From Halarchaeum nitratireducens (GTDB taxonomy: Archaea; Halobacteriota; Halobacteria; Halobacteriales; Halobacteriaceae), in NCBI RefSeq assembly GCF_014647155.1, contig NZ_BMOQ01000002.1, positions 124,001 to 188,000 of the forward strand: a stretch of DNA of 64,000 nt, given 5' to 3'. Below the pieces are notes generated by a model. It was not told where the DNA came from, searched no databases, and saw only the letters and a list, made by a program, of their open reading frames with translations. Below, piece after piece: positions 16,785 to 26,576 of the stretch. Each line of letters begins with the position of its first letter. Positions within the stretch are counted from its first letter, which is position 1. Made by a program: the position numbers and the translations under genes.

Positions 16785-18881
16785 ATGGCACCCCTACTCG
16801 AAATCGACGATCTCGACATCACGTACCGCACGAGTTCCGGCGACCTCAGGGCCGTTACGGACGCCTCCATCTCCATCGACGCCAACGAGTACTACGGCCT
16901 CGTCGGGGAGAGCGGCTGCGGGAAGAGCACGCTCGCCGGCGCCGTCACCAACTCCCTCGATCAGAACGGCGACATCACGGGCGGCACGGTGACGTACCGC
17001 GGCGAGGAGATCCAGGACTACTCGGAGGAGGAGTACAACGACGAGATCCGGTGGAAGGAGATCGCGGTCATCCCACAGTCGGCGATGAACAGCCTCAATC
17101 CCCTCTCGCGCATCAGCGAGCAGGCGATCGAGGTCGCCGAGGCCCACACGGACTGGTCCGAGGAGAAGGCGGTCGACAAGCTCGAAGAGCTCTTCGGCGT
17201 CGTCGGACTGCCGGCGTCGCGCGTTCACGACTACCCTCACCAGTTCTCGGGCGGGATGAAACAGCGCGCCATCATCGCTTTCTCCCTCCTGCTCGATCCC
17301 TCCATGATCATCGCGGACGAGCCGACGACGGCGCTCGACGTGATCATGCAGGACCAGTTCCTCAAACACCTCGACGAGCTCCGCGAGATCCGCGACTTCA
17401 GCCTCCTCTTCATCACGCACGACATCGCGGTCGTCTTCGAGATGTGCGATTCGATGGCCGTGATGCACGGCGGGCAGGTCGCCGAACGCGGCGACACGAC
17501 GGCGCTCTTCGACGACCCCCACCACCCCTACACGCTCCTGTTACAGCGCGCGTTCCCCGACATCCGGTATCCGAACAGGAAACTCGAAGGCATAGACGGG
17601 ACGCCGCCGGCGCTCGAGAACGAAGTGGACTACTGTACGTTCGCGGATCGCTGCCCGTGGGCCGAACCCGAGTGCCGCGAACGCGCGCCCCCGACCGAGG
17701 TCGTCCCCGGCGACGCCGAACACGCCTCCGCCTGCGTTCGTAGCGACGAGGTGGCGACGCTCGCGGCGCGCGACCTCGAGGACGTCGACGACGACCACGG
17801 GGAGCCCGCCGGTGCGGACGCCGGGGCCGACCGCGGAGGCGACGAGTCGATCCTGTCACTTCGGGGTCTCAACAAGCACTTCAGCCAGTCGACGAACGTG
17901 CTCGATACGATTCGGGCCAGCGTCTTCGGCGGCGAGCAGGACGCGGTCCGCGCCGTCGACGGCGTCGACCTCGAACTGAAGGAGAACCAGATCCAGGGCG
18001 TCATCGGCGAGAGCGGCTGCGGCAAGAGCACGCTCCTCCAGACGCTCATGGGGAAGTACGAGCCGACCGAGGGCGAGATCGTCTTCGACGGCACGCCGGT
18101 CTCGTCGTTCGATAAGGCGGACTGGAAGGAGTACAGACGCCGCGTCCAGATCATCCTTCAGGACCCGTTTAACACGCTCAATCCGCACTTCTCCGTCCGG
18201 GAGACGCTACTGGAGCCACTTCGGATACACGACATGGAGCGCAGCGAAGAACGGGTGCTCGACGTGCTCGAGCAGGTCCGGCTGACGCCCGCCGAGGAGT
18301 ACATCGACCGCAACGAGTCGCAGCTCTCGGGCGGCGAGAAACAGCGCGTCTCGATCGCGCGCGCGCTGATCCTCGAACCCGACGTCATCCTCGCCGACGA
18401 GCCGGTGTCGATGCTCGACGTCTCGACGCAGGCGTCGGTCCTCGACATGCTCAACGAACTGACCGACGAGTACGGCGTCTCGATGCTGTACATCTCCCAC
18501 GACCTCTCGACCGTCTCGTACGTCTGCGATCGGGTGAACGTCATGTACCTCGGACGGCTCGTGGAGAGCGCGCCGACGATGGACCTCCTCACCGATCCCA
18601 AACACCCGTACACGCGCTCGCTCCTGCAGGCGATCCCCGTCCCGGACCCCCACCACGAACGGGAGTGGGCGGAGCTCCCGGGAACGCCCGGCGACGCCTC
18701 CGACCTCGGAACGGGCTGTCGGTTCCGCGATCGCTGTCCGGACCGGATGGATGTCTGCGAGCGGATGCCCCGTCAGGCGGACGTCGGCGACGATCACCGG
18801 GCGGCCTGCCACCTCCACTACGAGCACGGCTCGGGCGACGACCCCGCGCCGACGGCCGCGACCGACGGAGGTGAACGATGA
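16785..18881 (+). CDS. ABC importer double ATPase (DppD-DppF fusion)
   Basis: A 698-residue protein with two complete ABC modules. Module 1 has Walker A GESGCGKST at 41-49, signature SGGMKQR and Walker B IIADEPTTALDV, then an oligopeptide-type C-terminal extension with Cys residues (CTFADRCPWAEPEC). Module 2 has Walker A GESGCGKST at about 408, signature SGGEKQR, Walker B ILADEPVSMLDV and a second Cys-containing extension (GCRFRDRCPDRMDVC). These extensions often bind an Fe-S cluster or metal in peptide transporters. Bacterial systems usually use two separate proteins; here both are fused. It overlaps the next permease by 4 bases (ATGA), showing translational coupling. Confidence 0.95.
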   Translation: MAPLLEIDDLDITYRTSSGDLRAVTDASISIDANEYYGLVGESGCGKSTLAGAVTNSLDQNGDITGGTVTYRGEEIQDYSEEEYNDEIRWKEIAVIPQSAMNSLNPLSRISEQAIEVAEAHTDWSEEKAVDKLEELFGVVGLPASRVHDYPHQFSGGMKQRAIIAFSLLLDPSMIIADEPTTALDVIMQDQFLKHLDELREIRDFSLLFITHDIAVVFEMCDSMAVMHGGQVAERGDTTALFDDPHHPYTLLLQRAFPDIRYPNRKLEGIDGTPPALENEVDYCTFADRCPWAEPECRERAPPTEVVPGDAEHASACVRSDEVATLAARDLEDVDDDHGEPAGADAGADRGGDESILSLRGLNKHFSQSTNVLDTIRASVFGGEQDAVRAVDGVDLELKENQIQGVIGESGCGKSTLLQTLMGKYEPTEGEIVFDGTPVSSFDKADWKEYRRRVQIILQDPFNTLNPHFSVRETLLEPLRIHDMERSEERVLDVLEQVRLTPAEEYIDRNESQLSGGEKQRVSIARALILEPDVILADEPVSMLDVSTQASVLDMLNELTDEYGVSMLYISHDLSTVSYVCDRVNVMYLGRLVESAPTMDLLTDPKHPYTRSLLQAIPVPDPHHEREWAELPGTPGDASDLGTGCRFRDRCPDRMDVCERMPRQADVGDDHRAACHLHYEHGSGDDPAPTAATDGGER

Positions 18882-19861
18882 GCCAACTCTACTACTACGC
18901 GCGCCGAACGGTGGTCTCGATCCTGCTCATCTTCGCCATCGCGACGTTCCTGTTCTTCGCCTTTCGGTTCATGCCGGGCGACTACGCGACGCTCCTGTTA
19001 CAGCAGGGCGCCTCACCGGAGCAGGTGGCGAAGGTGCGACAGATGTGGGGGCTCGATCAACCGCTGTACGTTCAGTACTTCAAGTGGCTCAGCAACATGG
19101 CTCAGGGGAACGCCGGAATGTCACGGCAGTTCAACGAGCCGGTCCTCGAGGTCGTCCTGCCGGCGCTGCGCAACTCCCTCATCGTCGCGCTCCCCGGCGT
19201 GTTGGTCGCGTTCGTCCTCGGGTCGCTCTACGGTGCCCTGATGGGGAGTCGGCCGAACTCGCTGCTGGAGAAGTACGGCATCATCCCGCCGAACATCGTC
19301 GGCACCACGCCGGACTTCTTCATCGGCATCCTGCTCCTCACCGTGTTCTCGGCGTGGCTGGGGTGGTTCCCCTCCGGGAGCATCGCCTCCGTCGACACGC
19401 TGACCAGCACCTCCGGATGGGGGATCTACCTCACGTCGGACTTCTGGTACCACTACACGCTCCCGTTCCTCACGGTCGTGATCAAGTACATGTACTACCC
19501 GACGCTGGTGATGCGCGGGAGCGTCGTCGAGGTTCGGAACCAGGAGTTCGCCACCTACCAGCGGCTCCTCGGGCTCGGCAAGTGGCGGCGCTTCCGTCAC
19601 ATCATGAAGCACGCGTCGCTTCCCGTCGTCACCGTCCTCCCCGCCGTGACCGCGACCTCGATCAGCGGGCTCGTGCTCATCGAGATAGTCTTCAACTGGC
19701 CGGGCATCGGGCAGCTGCTCCTGACGTCCGTGTTCGCGCGTGACACGCCAGTCATCCAGTTCATGTTCCTGCTCATCGCGGCCTGGATCGTCATCGGGAA
19801 CTTCATCGTGGACATCGCGTACACGATCATCGACCCCCGGATCACGATCGAGGGCGAATAA
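18878..19861 (+). CDS. ABC importer permease, DppB-type
   Basis: A 327-residue membrane protein. It has an N-terminal helix (RRTVVSILLIFAIATFLFFAF) with the typical RFMPGD that follows, then a soluble segment with the family-typical LGLDQPLYVQYFKWL-like sequence (here MWGLDQPLYVQYFKWL), then about five helices with an EAA-type loop (YQRLLGLGKWRRFRHIMKHASLP). It pairs with the DppC-type permease. The start codon overlaps the ATPase stop by 4 bases. It is the last gene of the importer; after it about 180 bases without a gene separate it from a convergent GMC oxidoreductase. Confidence 0.92.
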   Translation: MSQLYYYARRTVVSILLIFAIATFLFFAFRFMPGDYATLLLQQGASPEQVAKVRQMWGLDQPLYVQYFKWLSNMAQGNAGMSRQFNEPVLEVVLPALRNSLIVALPGVLVAFVLGSLYGALMGSRPNSLLEKYGIIPPNIVGTTPDFFIGILLLTVFSAWLGWFPSGSIASVDTLTSTSGWGIYLTSDFWYHYTLPFLTVVIKYMYYPTLVMRGSVVEVRNQEFATYQRLLGLGKWRRFRHIMKHASLPVVTVLPAVTATSISGLVLIEIVFNWPGIGQLLLTSVFARDTPVIQFMFLLIAAWIVIGNFIVDIAYTIIDPRITIEGE

Positions 19862-20039
19862 CGCCCGCGCTCGGCTCGTTCGATTCCGCCTCTCGTCAAC
19901 GTCGTTCGCCCGTCGCGCGTCCCGCGACTCCTCGCCGTCCGCATTCTCAGTCTTCGCCGTTTCCGTCTCGTGCACGCCCGCGAAACGAACAGCCCACGCC
20001 CGCGCTTCGGACGCGGTCGAAGACGTGTCGCCGCGCGTT

Positions 20040-21560
20040 TCAGCCGTCGTCGCGGATGAGGTCGGAGGCTCGCTCGGCGATGGCGATGGTGGGCGCGTTC
20101 GTGTTCCCGGTGGTGATAGTGGGCATGATCGAGGCGTCGACGACGCGGAGGTCGTTCAGGCCGTGGACGCGGAGGTCATCGTCGACGACGGCCATCTCGT
20201 CGTCCCCCATCTTGCACGTCCCGACGGGGTGATAGATCGTCTGGACGGTCTCACGGACGTGTTCGCGGATGTCCGCGTCCGTCTCCGCGTCGCCCTCGGG
20301 CCAGATCTCCTCGCCGCGAACGCCGTCGAGCGCGCTCGCGTCGGCGATCTCGCGGGTGCGTTTCACGCCGTGGACGAGCCGCTCCATGTCGGCCTCGGCG
20401 TCGAGGTAGTTCGGATCGATCAGGGGATCGTCGAAGGGGTCGTCGGAGGCCAGCGAGATCTCCCCTCGGCTCTCCGGGTGGAGGAGCGTCGTGCTCGGCG
20501 TTATCCCGTTCCCGTCGGGGTTGTCGAAGCCGTGATTCATGAAGTAGACGCGCGCGAGGAAGTACTGGAGATCGGGCACGTCCAGGTCGGGGTCGCTGCG
20601 CTCGAATCCGGTGACCTGACAGAGGACCTCGCCGGGTTCGATCTCCGGGTCCACCGTGCACTCGTACGCGGAGGAGGCGACGAGGTGGTCCTGCAGGTTC
20701 TGCCCGACGCCGGGGAGGTCGTGACGGACGTCGATGTCGTGCTCCGCGAGGTGGTCCGCGGGGCCGACCCCGGAGAGCATGAGCAGCGCCGGCGAATCGA
20801 TGGCGCCCGCGGAGAGGACGACCTCGCCGGCCGCGGCGCTCCGCTTCGTGCCGTCCTGTACGTACTCGACGCCGGTCGCGGTGTCGCCGTCGAACGTGAC
20901 GCGCGTCACCCGTGCGCCGGTCTCGGCGGTGAGGTTGTCCCGTTCGAGCACCGGATGGAGGTACGCCGTGGCGGTGCTCTGTCGCTCGCCGTCTTGCACC
21001 GTGAGCGGGAGGGGGCCCATTCCCGCCTGCCGACCGGCGTTGACGTCGTCGTTTCGGTCGAAACCGACCTCAACGGCGGCGTCGATGAGCGCGGACGTCA
21101 CGTCGCCGTACGGGTGCTCCTGCTCGACGCGGAGCGGTCCGCCCTCGCCGTGGTGTTGGGACTCGCCGCCCTCCCAGTCCTCCATGCGCTTGAAGTAGGT
21201 GCGCATCTCGTCGTACCCCCAGCCGTCGTTGCCGAGGTCCGCCCAGCGGTCGTAGTCGCGGGGGTTCCCGCGGACGTACATCATCGCGTTGATCGCGCTC
21301 GACCCACCGAGGGTCTTCCCGCGGGGCCAGTACTCCTCGCGCCCGCCGAGACCGGGTTGCGGGACGGTCGAGTAGTCCCAGTCGATCTCCGAGCGCATGA
21401 GGAGCGGGAACGACGTCGGATCGTGGATCTCTTCTTTCTCGTCGGGCTTCCCCGCTTCGAGCAGCAGTACTTCGTTCTCGTTCGACTCGCTCAGGCGGTT
21501 CGCCAGCACGCAACCCGCGGAGCCGGCGCCGACGATGACGTAATCGTATCCGTCTGCCAT
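20040..21560 (-). CDS. GMC family FAD-dependent oxidoreductase (second copy)
   Basis: A 506-residue GMC enzyme with GAGSAGCVLANRL at the N-terminus, GKTLGGSSAINAMMYVRG, GAIDSPALLMLSGVGP, and the C-terminal YHPVGTCKMGDDE and GNTNAPTIAIAE blocks. It is a paralogue of 1414-2955. The last 60 residues are almost the same in both, while the middle differs. The ATG at 21560 is preferred over the GTG at 21575 because a TATA-like box (21581-21590) lies 26 bases upstream. It is divergent from an aldehyde dehydrogenase, which is the expected second step, so the pair likely converts an alcohol (choline-like or other) to the acid. Confidence 0.93.
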   Translation of the reverse strand: MADGYDYVIVGAGSAGCVLANRLSESNENEVLLLEAGKPDEKEEIHDPTSFPLLMRSEIDWDYSTVPQPGLGGREEYWPRGKTLGGSSAINAMMYVRGNPRDYDRWADLGNDGWGYDEMRTYFKRMEDWEGGESQHHGEGGPLRVEQEHPYGDVTSALIDAAVEVGFDRNDDVNAGRQAGMGPLPLTVQDGERQSTATAYLHPVLERDNLTAETGARVTRVTFDGDTATGVEYVQDGTKRSAAAGEVVLSAGAIDSPALLMLSGVGPADHLAEHDIDVRHDLPGVGQNLQDHLVASSAYECTVDPEIEPGEVLCQVTGFERSDPDLDVPDLQYFLARVYFMNHGFDNPDGNGITPSTTLLHPESRGEISLASDDPFDDPLIDPNYLDAEADMERLVHGVKRTREIADASALDGVRGEEIWPEGDAETDADIREHVRETVQTIYHPVGTCKMGDDEMAVVDDDLRVHGLNDLRVVDASIMPTITTGNTNAPTIAIAERASDLIRDDG

Positions 21561-21580
21561 CTCGATTCGAGTCACGCGCT

Positions 21581-21590
21581 AATCAATAAT
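21581..21590 (-). promoter_or_regulatory. TATA-like box of GMC gene in divergent region
   Basis: The minus strand reads ATTATTGATT, 26 bases upstream of the ATG at 21560. The short repeat CTCG-AAT-CGAG lies between this box and the start codon (21562-21572). Confidence 0.45.
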
Positions 21591-21658
21591 GAACGTTAGG
21601 TATATATCAACGCGACTCCGCGGCTCTATCGAGGGGGCCGTCCCCGCCGAATACATCA

Positions 21659-21667
21659 CTATTATTG
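21659..21667 (+). promoter_or_regulatory. TATA-like box of aldehyde dehydrogenase
   Basis: CTATTATTG is centred about 29 bases upstream of the ATG at 21692, supporting this internal start and a leaderless transcript. Confidence 0.4.
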
Positions 21668-21691
21668 TGTGTGGTGCCGACACTCCGTGTG

Positions 21692-23209
21692 ATGTCCAGT
21701 ACCAGCGACGACGGTGGGGAGACGATCGAATCGATCCGCTCGCGGCACCGCGACGCGGCGGCCGACGTCGTTCCCGAGCACACGCAGTTGTACATCGGCG
21801 GCGAGTGGCAGGACGCCGCGAGCGGCGAGACGTTCGACACGCTGAACCCGACGACCGGCGAGGTCCTCGCATCCGTCGCGCGCGGCGGCGAAGCGGACAT
21901 CGATCGCGCCGTCGAGGCCGCGTGGGACGCCTACGACGAGGAGTGGTCCGAGACGAGTCGCGCCGAGCGACAGGCGCTCCTCACCGAGATCGCGGACCGC
22001 GTCGAGGAGCATCAAGAGGAGCTGGCGACGCTCGAAACGCTCGACAACGGGAAGACCCTCATGGAGGCGCGGATGGACGTCGGCGGCGTCGCCGAGCAGT
22101 TCCGGTTCTTCGCGGGCGCCACGAACTCGCAGAGCGGTCACACTCGCGACGAACCCGGCGTCCACGGCGAGGTGATCCGCGAGCCGTACGGCGTCGTCGG
22201 CCAGATCATTCCGTGGAACTTCCCGCTGGCGATGGCGTCGTGGAAGCTCGCGCCCGCCCTCGCCGCCGGTAACTGTTCGGTGCTCAAGCCCGCCGAGCAG
22301 ACGCCGCTCTCCGTCCTCCGCTTCCTCGAAATCGTCGACGACGTCGTCCCGGACGGCGTCGTGAACGTCGTCACGGGCTACGGCGAGGAGGCCGGCGATC
22401 CCCTCTCGCGCCACGACGGCGTCCGCAAGCTCGCGTTCACGGGATCGACGGCCGTCGGCAAACAGATCATGCGCAACGCCGCGGAGAACGTCACGGACGT
22501 CACGCTCGAACTCGGCGGGAAGAGCCCCATCGTCGTCCACGCGGACGCCGACCCCGAGGAGGCCGTCGGCGTCATCGCCATGGCCATCTTCGCCAACACC
22601 GGCGAGTGCTGCGAGGCGGGCTCGCGGCTCTTCGTCCACGACGACGTCGCCGAGCCGATCCTGGAGGGTCTGATCGGCGCCGCGGAGGGGATGACCGTCG
22701 GCGACCCCCTCAAGGAGGAGACGGACGTCGGTCCGAAGGTCTCACAGGAGCAGGTCGATCGGACGATGGACTACTTAGAGCGCGCCAAAGAGGGCGGCGC
22801 GACCTTCCTCGCCGGCGGCGACGCGCCCGACGACGAGGCCCTCTCGAACGGCTGTTTCGTGACGCCGACCCTCGTCGAGGGCCTCGATCACGACCACGAG
22901 GCCGTTCAGGAGGAGATCTTCGGCCCGGTCCTCGAAGTCTTCCGCTGGGACGACTACGACGAGATGATGACGCTCGCCAACGACGTCGACTACGGACTCG
23001 CGGGCGGCGTCATCACGAACGACCTCGAACTCGCCGACCGGACGGCACGCGACATCGAGGCCGGCTACATCTGGGTGAACACCTGGCACGAGATGTCGCC
23101 CGGTCTCCCCTACGGGGGGTACAAGCAGTCCGGGATCGGCCGCGAGCTCTCTGTCGAGACGCTCGACTACTACACGCAGGCGAAATCCGTCAAGTACGGT
23201 CTGGACTGA
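21692..23209 (+). CDS. Aldehyde dehydrogenase (betaine-aldehyde-dehydrogenase-like)
   Basis: A 505-residue NAD(P)-dependent aldehyde dehydrogenase. The general-base Glu lies in LELGGKSP and the nucleophile Cys in NTGECCEAGSR. GFTGST-type NAD-binding sequence (AFTGSTAVGK) and the C-terminal PYGGYKQSGIGREL block are present. I started at MSSTSDDGG (21692) because of the promoter element upstream. It is divergently paired with the GMC oxidoreductase at 20040-21560, the arrangement expected for alcohol-aldehyde-acid conversion, as in choline to betaine. The actual substrate is not proven. Confidence 0.94.
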   Translation: MSSTSDDGGETIESIRSRHRDAAADVVPEHTQLYIGGEWQDAASGETFDTLNPTTGEVLASVARGGEADIDRAVEAAWDAYDEEWSETSRAERQALLTEIADRVEEHQEELATLETLDNGKTLMEARMDVGGVAEQFRFFAGATNSQSGHTRDEPGVHGEVIREPYGVVGQIIPWNFPLAMASWKLAPALAAGNCSVLKPAEQTPLSVLRFLEIVDDVVPDGVVNVVTGYGEEAGDPLSRHDGVRKLAFTGSTAVGKQIMRNAAENVTDVTLELGGKSPIVVHADADPEEAVGVIAMAIFANTGECCEAGSRLFVHDDVAEPILEGLIGAAEGMTVGDPLKEETDVGPKVSQEQVDRTMDYLERAKEGGATFLAGGDAPDDEALSNGCFVTPTLVEGLDHDHEAVQEEIFGPVLEVFRWDDYDEMMTLANDVDYGLAGGVITNDLELADRTARDIEAGYIWVNTWHEMSPGLPYGGYKQSGIGRELSVETLDYYTQAKSVKYGLD

Positions 23210-23306
23210 CGGTCTCCGACCGCGGGCGATCGAGTAGTGCGCGCGATGGATCGCTCCGACGCCGCGCCGGCGAAACGCTCTTCTCCCTCCGCACGGCTCT
23301 CCCCGT

Positions 23307-23663
23307 ATGCGCGTACACCACGTCGCGCTGGAGGTCGCCGACGTCGAGACGACGAGCGCCTTTTACGAGGACGTGCTGGGTCTGCACGAGACCCGCACGT
23401 TCGAGATCGACGGCGAGCGAAGCGACTGCGTCGGTGGGGACGGCGGCGGCGAACTCCAGTTCGTCGAAGTCGACGAACCGGACCGCGGCGTGAACCACGT
23501 CGCGGTCACCGTCGCTGATCTCGACGCGACCATCGACGCCGCCGTCGCCGAGTGGGACAGCGAGGTCGTTCACCGCCCGAAACGCCTCGACGGCGGGGAC
23601 CGCGTCGCGGTCCTCACCGACCCCGAGGGGTACCGCGTCGAACTGATCGAGGCGGACGGCTGA
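23307..23663 (+). CDS. VOC/glyoxalase family protein
   Basis: A 118-residue single-domain vicinal-oxygen-chelate protein. The two beta-alpha-beta-beta-beta halves start at MRVHHVALEVADVETTSAFYEDVLG and GVNHVAVTVADLD. Metal-ligand candidates are His5, Glu52-region residues, His71 and the C-terminal Glu in YRVELIE. Members include glyoxalase I, methylmalonyl-CoA epimerase and ring-cleaving dioxygenases; this one cannot be assigned further. It lies about 100 bases after the aldehyde dehydrogenase in the same direction and may be part of the same catabolic set. Confidence 0.85.
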   Translation: MRVHHVALEVADVETTSAFYEDVLGLHETRTFEIDGERSDCVGGDGGGELQFVEVDEPDRGVNHVAVTVADLDATIDAAVAEWDSEVVHRPKRLDGGDRVAVLTDPEGYRVELIEADG

Positions 23664-23979
23664 CCACGCTCGGTCCGTTCGGCCTCGCCCCCGACGTGCG
23701 ACGAGATAGTACATAAAACCGACAATATCAGGCAGTAGTACATAAATAACCACTTCCGAATATGGGTATGAAACGCATCTTATCACCTATTAGGCCCACT
23801 TGATGAAAATATATTCAGACCAGTGAATAGTCAAGATGTAAATATTTTTCTGTGTGCCTCCCCGATAGCGCCCCTCGCTCGTCGCTTCGCCGGCTACTCG
23901 CCACTTCGAAACGCACCTAGTATTACTGCTCAGTATATCTGACCAGTATTTTCAGTCAACTAGGACTCCTCGCTCTGCG
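23664..23979. other. AT-rich gap between convergent genes
   Basis: About 316 bases with no gene longer than a dozen codons. From about 23700 to 23860 and again from 23920 to 23960 it is clearly AT-rich compared with the surroundings. It contains a direct repeat TAGTACATAAA (23707-23717 and 23736-23746) and several TATA-like runs (AAAATATATT, GTAAATATTTTT). The flanking genes end here from both sides, so promoters are not expected. It may hold terminators, a small RNA or a remnant of foreign DNA. Confidence 0.5.
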
Positions 23980-25284
23980 TCACCACGTGAGGCCCTCGTA
24001 GGTGAGGCCCTCGCGGCGCTCGACGATCCGGCGGCCGTCGACGACGATTCGCTCGTCCATCGCGTCGAACTCGGCGTCGAGCGCCGCGAACTCGTCCCAG
24101 TCGGTGGCGACGAGCGCGCCGACCGCGCCGTCGAGGGCGTCCGCGGCGGAGTCCGCGTACTCGATGTCGGGGTGGTGCTCGCGGGCGTTCGCCGCGGCCA
24201 CGGGGTCGTAAGCGACGACGTCCGCGTCGCGCTCGCGGAGGCCGGCGACGACGTCGAGCGCTCGGGAGTTCCGGACGTCGTCCGTCCCGGGCTTGAACGC
24301 GAGACCGAGGACGGCGACGCGCTCGCCAGCGACGTCGACGTGCTCGTCGAGGAGCGCGAGCAGACGCTCGGGCTGGCGGTCGTTCACCTCGACTGCGGCC
24401 TCGAGCATCGCCGGTTCGTAGCCCGCCTCGCGGGCCGCGTGACGGATCGCGCCCGTGTCTTTCGGGAAACAAGAACCGCCCCACCCCAACCCCGAGCGGA
24501 GGAACTGTTCACCGATGCGGTCGTCGAGGGCGATGGCGTCCGCGACCTCGTAGGCGTCGATCCCGAACTCCCTGCAGACGTTCCCGATGTCGTTGATGAG
24601 CGAGACCTTCGCTGCGAGGAAACCGTTGTTCGCGTACTTGATCATCTCGGCCGTCCGGGTGTCCGTCTCCACGACCGGCGCGCCGCTCGCCTCGACCAGC
24701 GGCGCGAAGACCGCGGCCATGTCGTCGCTGACGCGCTCGTCGTCCGCGCCGAGCACGACCTTGTCCGGGTCGCGGAAGTCCCCGACGGCGCTCCCCTCGC
24801 GGAGGAACTCGGGGTTCATCCCCACGCCGAACGCCTCGCCGGCCGCCGTTCCGGACGCCTCCTCGATCGCCGGTGTGATCGTCTCGTCCGTCGACCCCGG
24901 GACGACCGTGCTCTTCACGACGACGGTGTGCCAGTCGTCTTTCGCGGCGAGCGTCTCGCCGAGCGTCTCCGCGCCCGCCGTCATGATCGAGAGGTCGATG
25001 CTCCCGTCGTCGCGTTGCGGCGTCGGCAGGCAGAGGAAGGTGACGTCGGTATCGAGGACGGCTCCGTAGTCGGTCGTCGCACGCAAGCGGCCGGTGCCGC
25101 CCGGGCCCGCGTGCGCCTCGACGAGGTCGGCCAGCCCCTCCTCGTGTATCGGCGCGACGCCGTCGTTGAGCGTCTCGACGGTCGTCTCGTCGACGTCGAC
25201 GTTCACGACGCGGTGACCGAGGTCGGCGAAGCACGCCGCGACCGTCGTTCCGACGTATCCCGAACCGACGATACTCACGTCCAT
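23980..25284 (-). CDS. aglM: UDP-glucose 6-dehydrogenase (AglM-like)
   Basis: A 434-residue nucleotide-sugar dehydrogenase. The N-terminal Rossmann motif is GSGYVGTT at residues 7-14. The catalytic Cys is in [10 protein letters not shown], followed by the helix that precedes the third domain. A C-terminal UDP-binding domain carries [15 protein letters not shown]. It oxidises UDP-glucose to UDP-glucuronate, which in Haloferax volcanii (AglM) feeds S-layer N-glycosylation. I used the ATG at 25284 (MDVSIVGSG); the upstream frame is low-quality. It is divergent from an AglF-like nucleotidyltransferase, which provides the UDP-sugar, so the pair probably acts in one pathway. Confidence 0.88.
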   Translation of the reverse strand: MDVSIVGSGYVGTTVAACFADLGHRVVNVDVDETTVETLNDGVAPIHEEGLADLVEAHAGPGGTGRLRATTDYGAVLDTDVTFLCLPTPQRDDGSIDLSIMTAGAETLGETLAAKDDWHTVVVKSTVVPGSTDETITPAIEEASGTAAGEAFGVGMNPEFLREGSAVGDFRDPDKVVLGADDERVSDDMAAVFAPLVEASGAPVVETDTRTAEMIKYANNGFLAAKVSLINDIGNVCREFGIDAYEVADAIALDDRIGEQFLRSGLGWGGSCFPKDTGAIRHAAREAGYEPAMLEAAVEVNDRQPERLLALLDEHVDVAGERVAVLGLAFKPGTDDVRNSRALDVVAGLRERDADVVAYDPVAAANAREHHPDIEYADSAADALDGAVGALVATDWDEFAALDAEFDAMDERIVVDGRRIVERREGLTYEGLTW

Positions 25285-25412
25285 ACCCGACGATAGGCGC
25301 GGACGTTGATGACGGTTCGGTCGTGGGCACGACGCGGGGACGTCCGCGCTCTCCGTTTCCCCCGAGCGTCGACACGTATATGCCGGCGCGTCGGCGTACA
25401 CGGACACGTCCG

Positions 25413-26159
25413 ATGCAAGCCGTCGTACTGGCCGCCGGCGAAGGGACGCGGCTCCGACCGCTGACCGAGGACAAACCGAAGGGGATGGTCGAGGTCGCGG
25501 GCCGCCCGCTCTTGACGCACTGCTTCGAACAGCTCGTCGACCTCGGTGCGGACGAGCTCGTCGTCGTCGTCGGCTACATGAAAGAGCGGATCATCGAGCG
25601 CTACGGCGACGCGTTCGACGGTGTCCCGATCACGTACGAACACCAGTGCGAGCAGAAGGGGTTGGCCCACGCCCTGTTGACCGTCGAGGAACACGTCGAC
25701 GAGGACTTCATGCTCATGCTCGGCGACAACGTCTTCGACGCGAACCTCGGCGACGTCGTGCGCCGACAGCGCGAGGACCGCGCCGACGCCGCCTTCCTCG
25801 TCGAGGAGGTCCCCGAGGCGGAAGCCGGCCGGTACGGCGTCTGCGATACGAACCAGTACGGCGAGATCACGGACGTCGTCGAGAAGCCCGAGGACCCGCC
25901 GTCGAACCTCGTTATGACCGGCTTCTACACCTTCACGCCCGCTATCTTCCACGCCTGCCACCTCGTCCAACCCTCGAATCGCGGCGAGTACGAACTCAGC
26001 GAGGCGGTCGATCTCCTGATCGAGTCGGGGCGGACCATCGACGCCATCGGGATTGAGGGGTGGCGCGTCGACGTCGGCTACCCCGAGGACCGCGAGACGG
26101 CGGAGGCGAAACTCCGCGAGAGCGCGGAGCCGGAGGCGGAGGCGGAGCCCGGGGCGTAG
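25413..26159 (+). CDS. aglF: Sugar-1-phosphate nucleotidyltransferase (AglF-like)
   Basis: A 248-residue nucleotidyltransferase. The N-terminal [20 protein letters not shown] motif is the nucleotide- and metal-binding loop. MLGDNVF carries the catalytic Asp, and [19 protein letters not shown] is the sugar-binding region. Length and sequence are very like Haloferax AglF (UTP-glucose-1-phosphate uridylyltransferase for N-glycan assembly). The last 20 residues are a Glu/Ala/Pro-rich acidic tail. ATG 25413 was chosen because upstream codons are Arg/Pro-rich. A TATA-like GTATAT occurs near 25376-25381. It is divergent from the UDP-glucose dehydrogenase. Confidence 0.87.
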   Translation: MQAVVLAAGEGTRLRPLTEDKPKGMVEVAGRPLLTHCFEQLVDLGADELVVVVGYMKERIIERYGDAFDGVPITYEHQCEQKGLAHALLTVEEHVDEDFMLMLGDNVFDANLGDVVRRQREDRADAAFLVEEVPEAEAGRYGVCDTNQYGEITDVVEKPEDPPSNLVMTGFYTFTPAIFHACHLVQPSNRGEYELSEAVDLLIESGRTIDAIGIEGWRVDVGYPEDRETAEAKLRESAEPEAEAEPGA

Positions 26160-26240
26160 TCGCGGACGGCGCGCGGACCGCGTCGCGTCCCCCGGTGCGC
26201 GACCGACACGAATAAGCGGGCTTCCGTAATACCGTCACGT

Positions 26241-26450
26241 ATGGACAGGAAGGAGCTCGGATTCGGGTTGTTCGGCGTCGCGGCGCTCGTGGAGATCGTC
26301 GCGCTCGCCCTCATCGTTTTCCGCGGCGTCCAGTCGATGGCGCTCTTCTACGTGATCGCCGGTGCCGCGGTCGTCGCGCTGGGCGCGCTCGGCCTCTACA
26401 CGCTCGAAGCGTGGCGCCACCCGACCTCGTCGCACGAGACGACGCACTGA
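26241..26450 (+). CDS. Small two-helix membrane protein
   Basis: A 69-residue protein with two predicted transmembrane helices (about residues 7-27 and 33-54) and a charged C-terminal tail ending in several His/Thr residues. No family is recognised. It follows the nucleotidyltransferase by 81 bases. An AT-containing element (GAATAAGC) lies about 30 bases upstream of the ATG, so it may have its own promoter. Confidence 0.65.
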   Translation: MDRKELGFGLFGVAALVEIVALALIVFRGVQSMALFYVIAGAAVVALGALGLYTLEAWRHPTSSHETTH

Positions 26451-26576
26451 GCGGCGGCGGAGGCGGCCGATGAGCGGGGTTGGATCACGCAGATCCGGTG
26501 TTTTTTCGACGGTCGGCGTCCGTGACGATCGGCGCCATCGCTGGCCCGCTGGAGCGGCCGCCGGGAACGTGCCGGC

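Noticed and set aside
18878-18881. The 4-base overlaps (ATGA, GTGA, CTAG) as sequence errors
   Set aside because: Such overlaps are common for coupled or convergent genes, and both reading frames are intact with family motifs at each.
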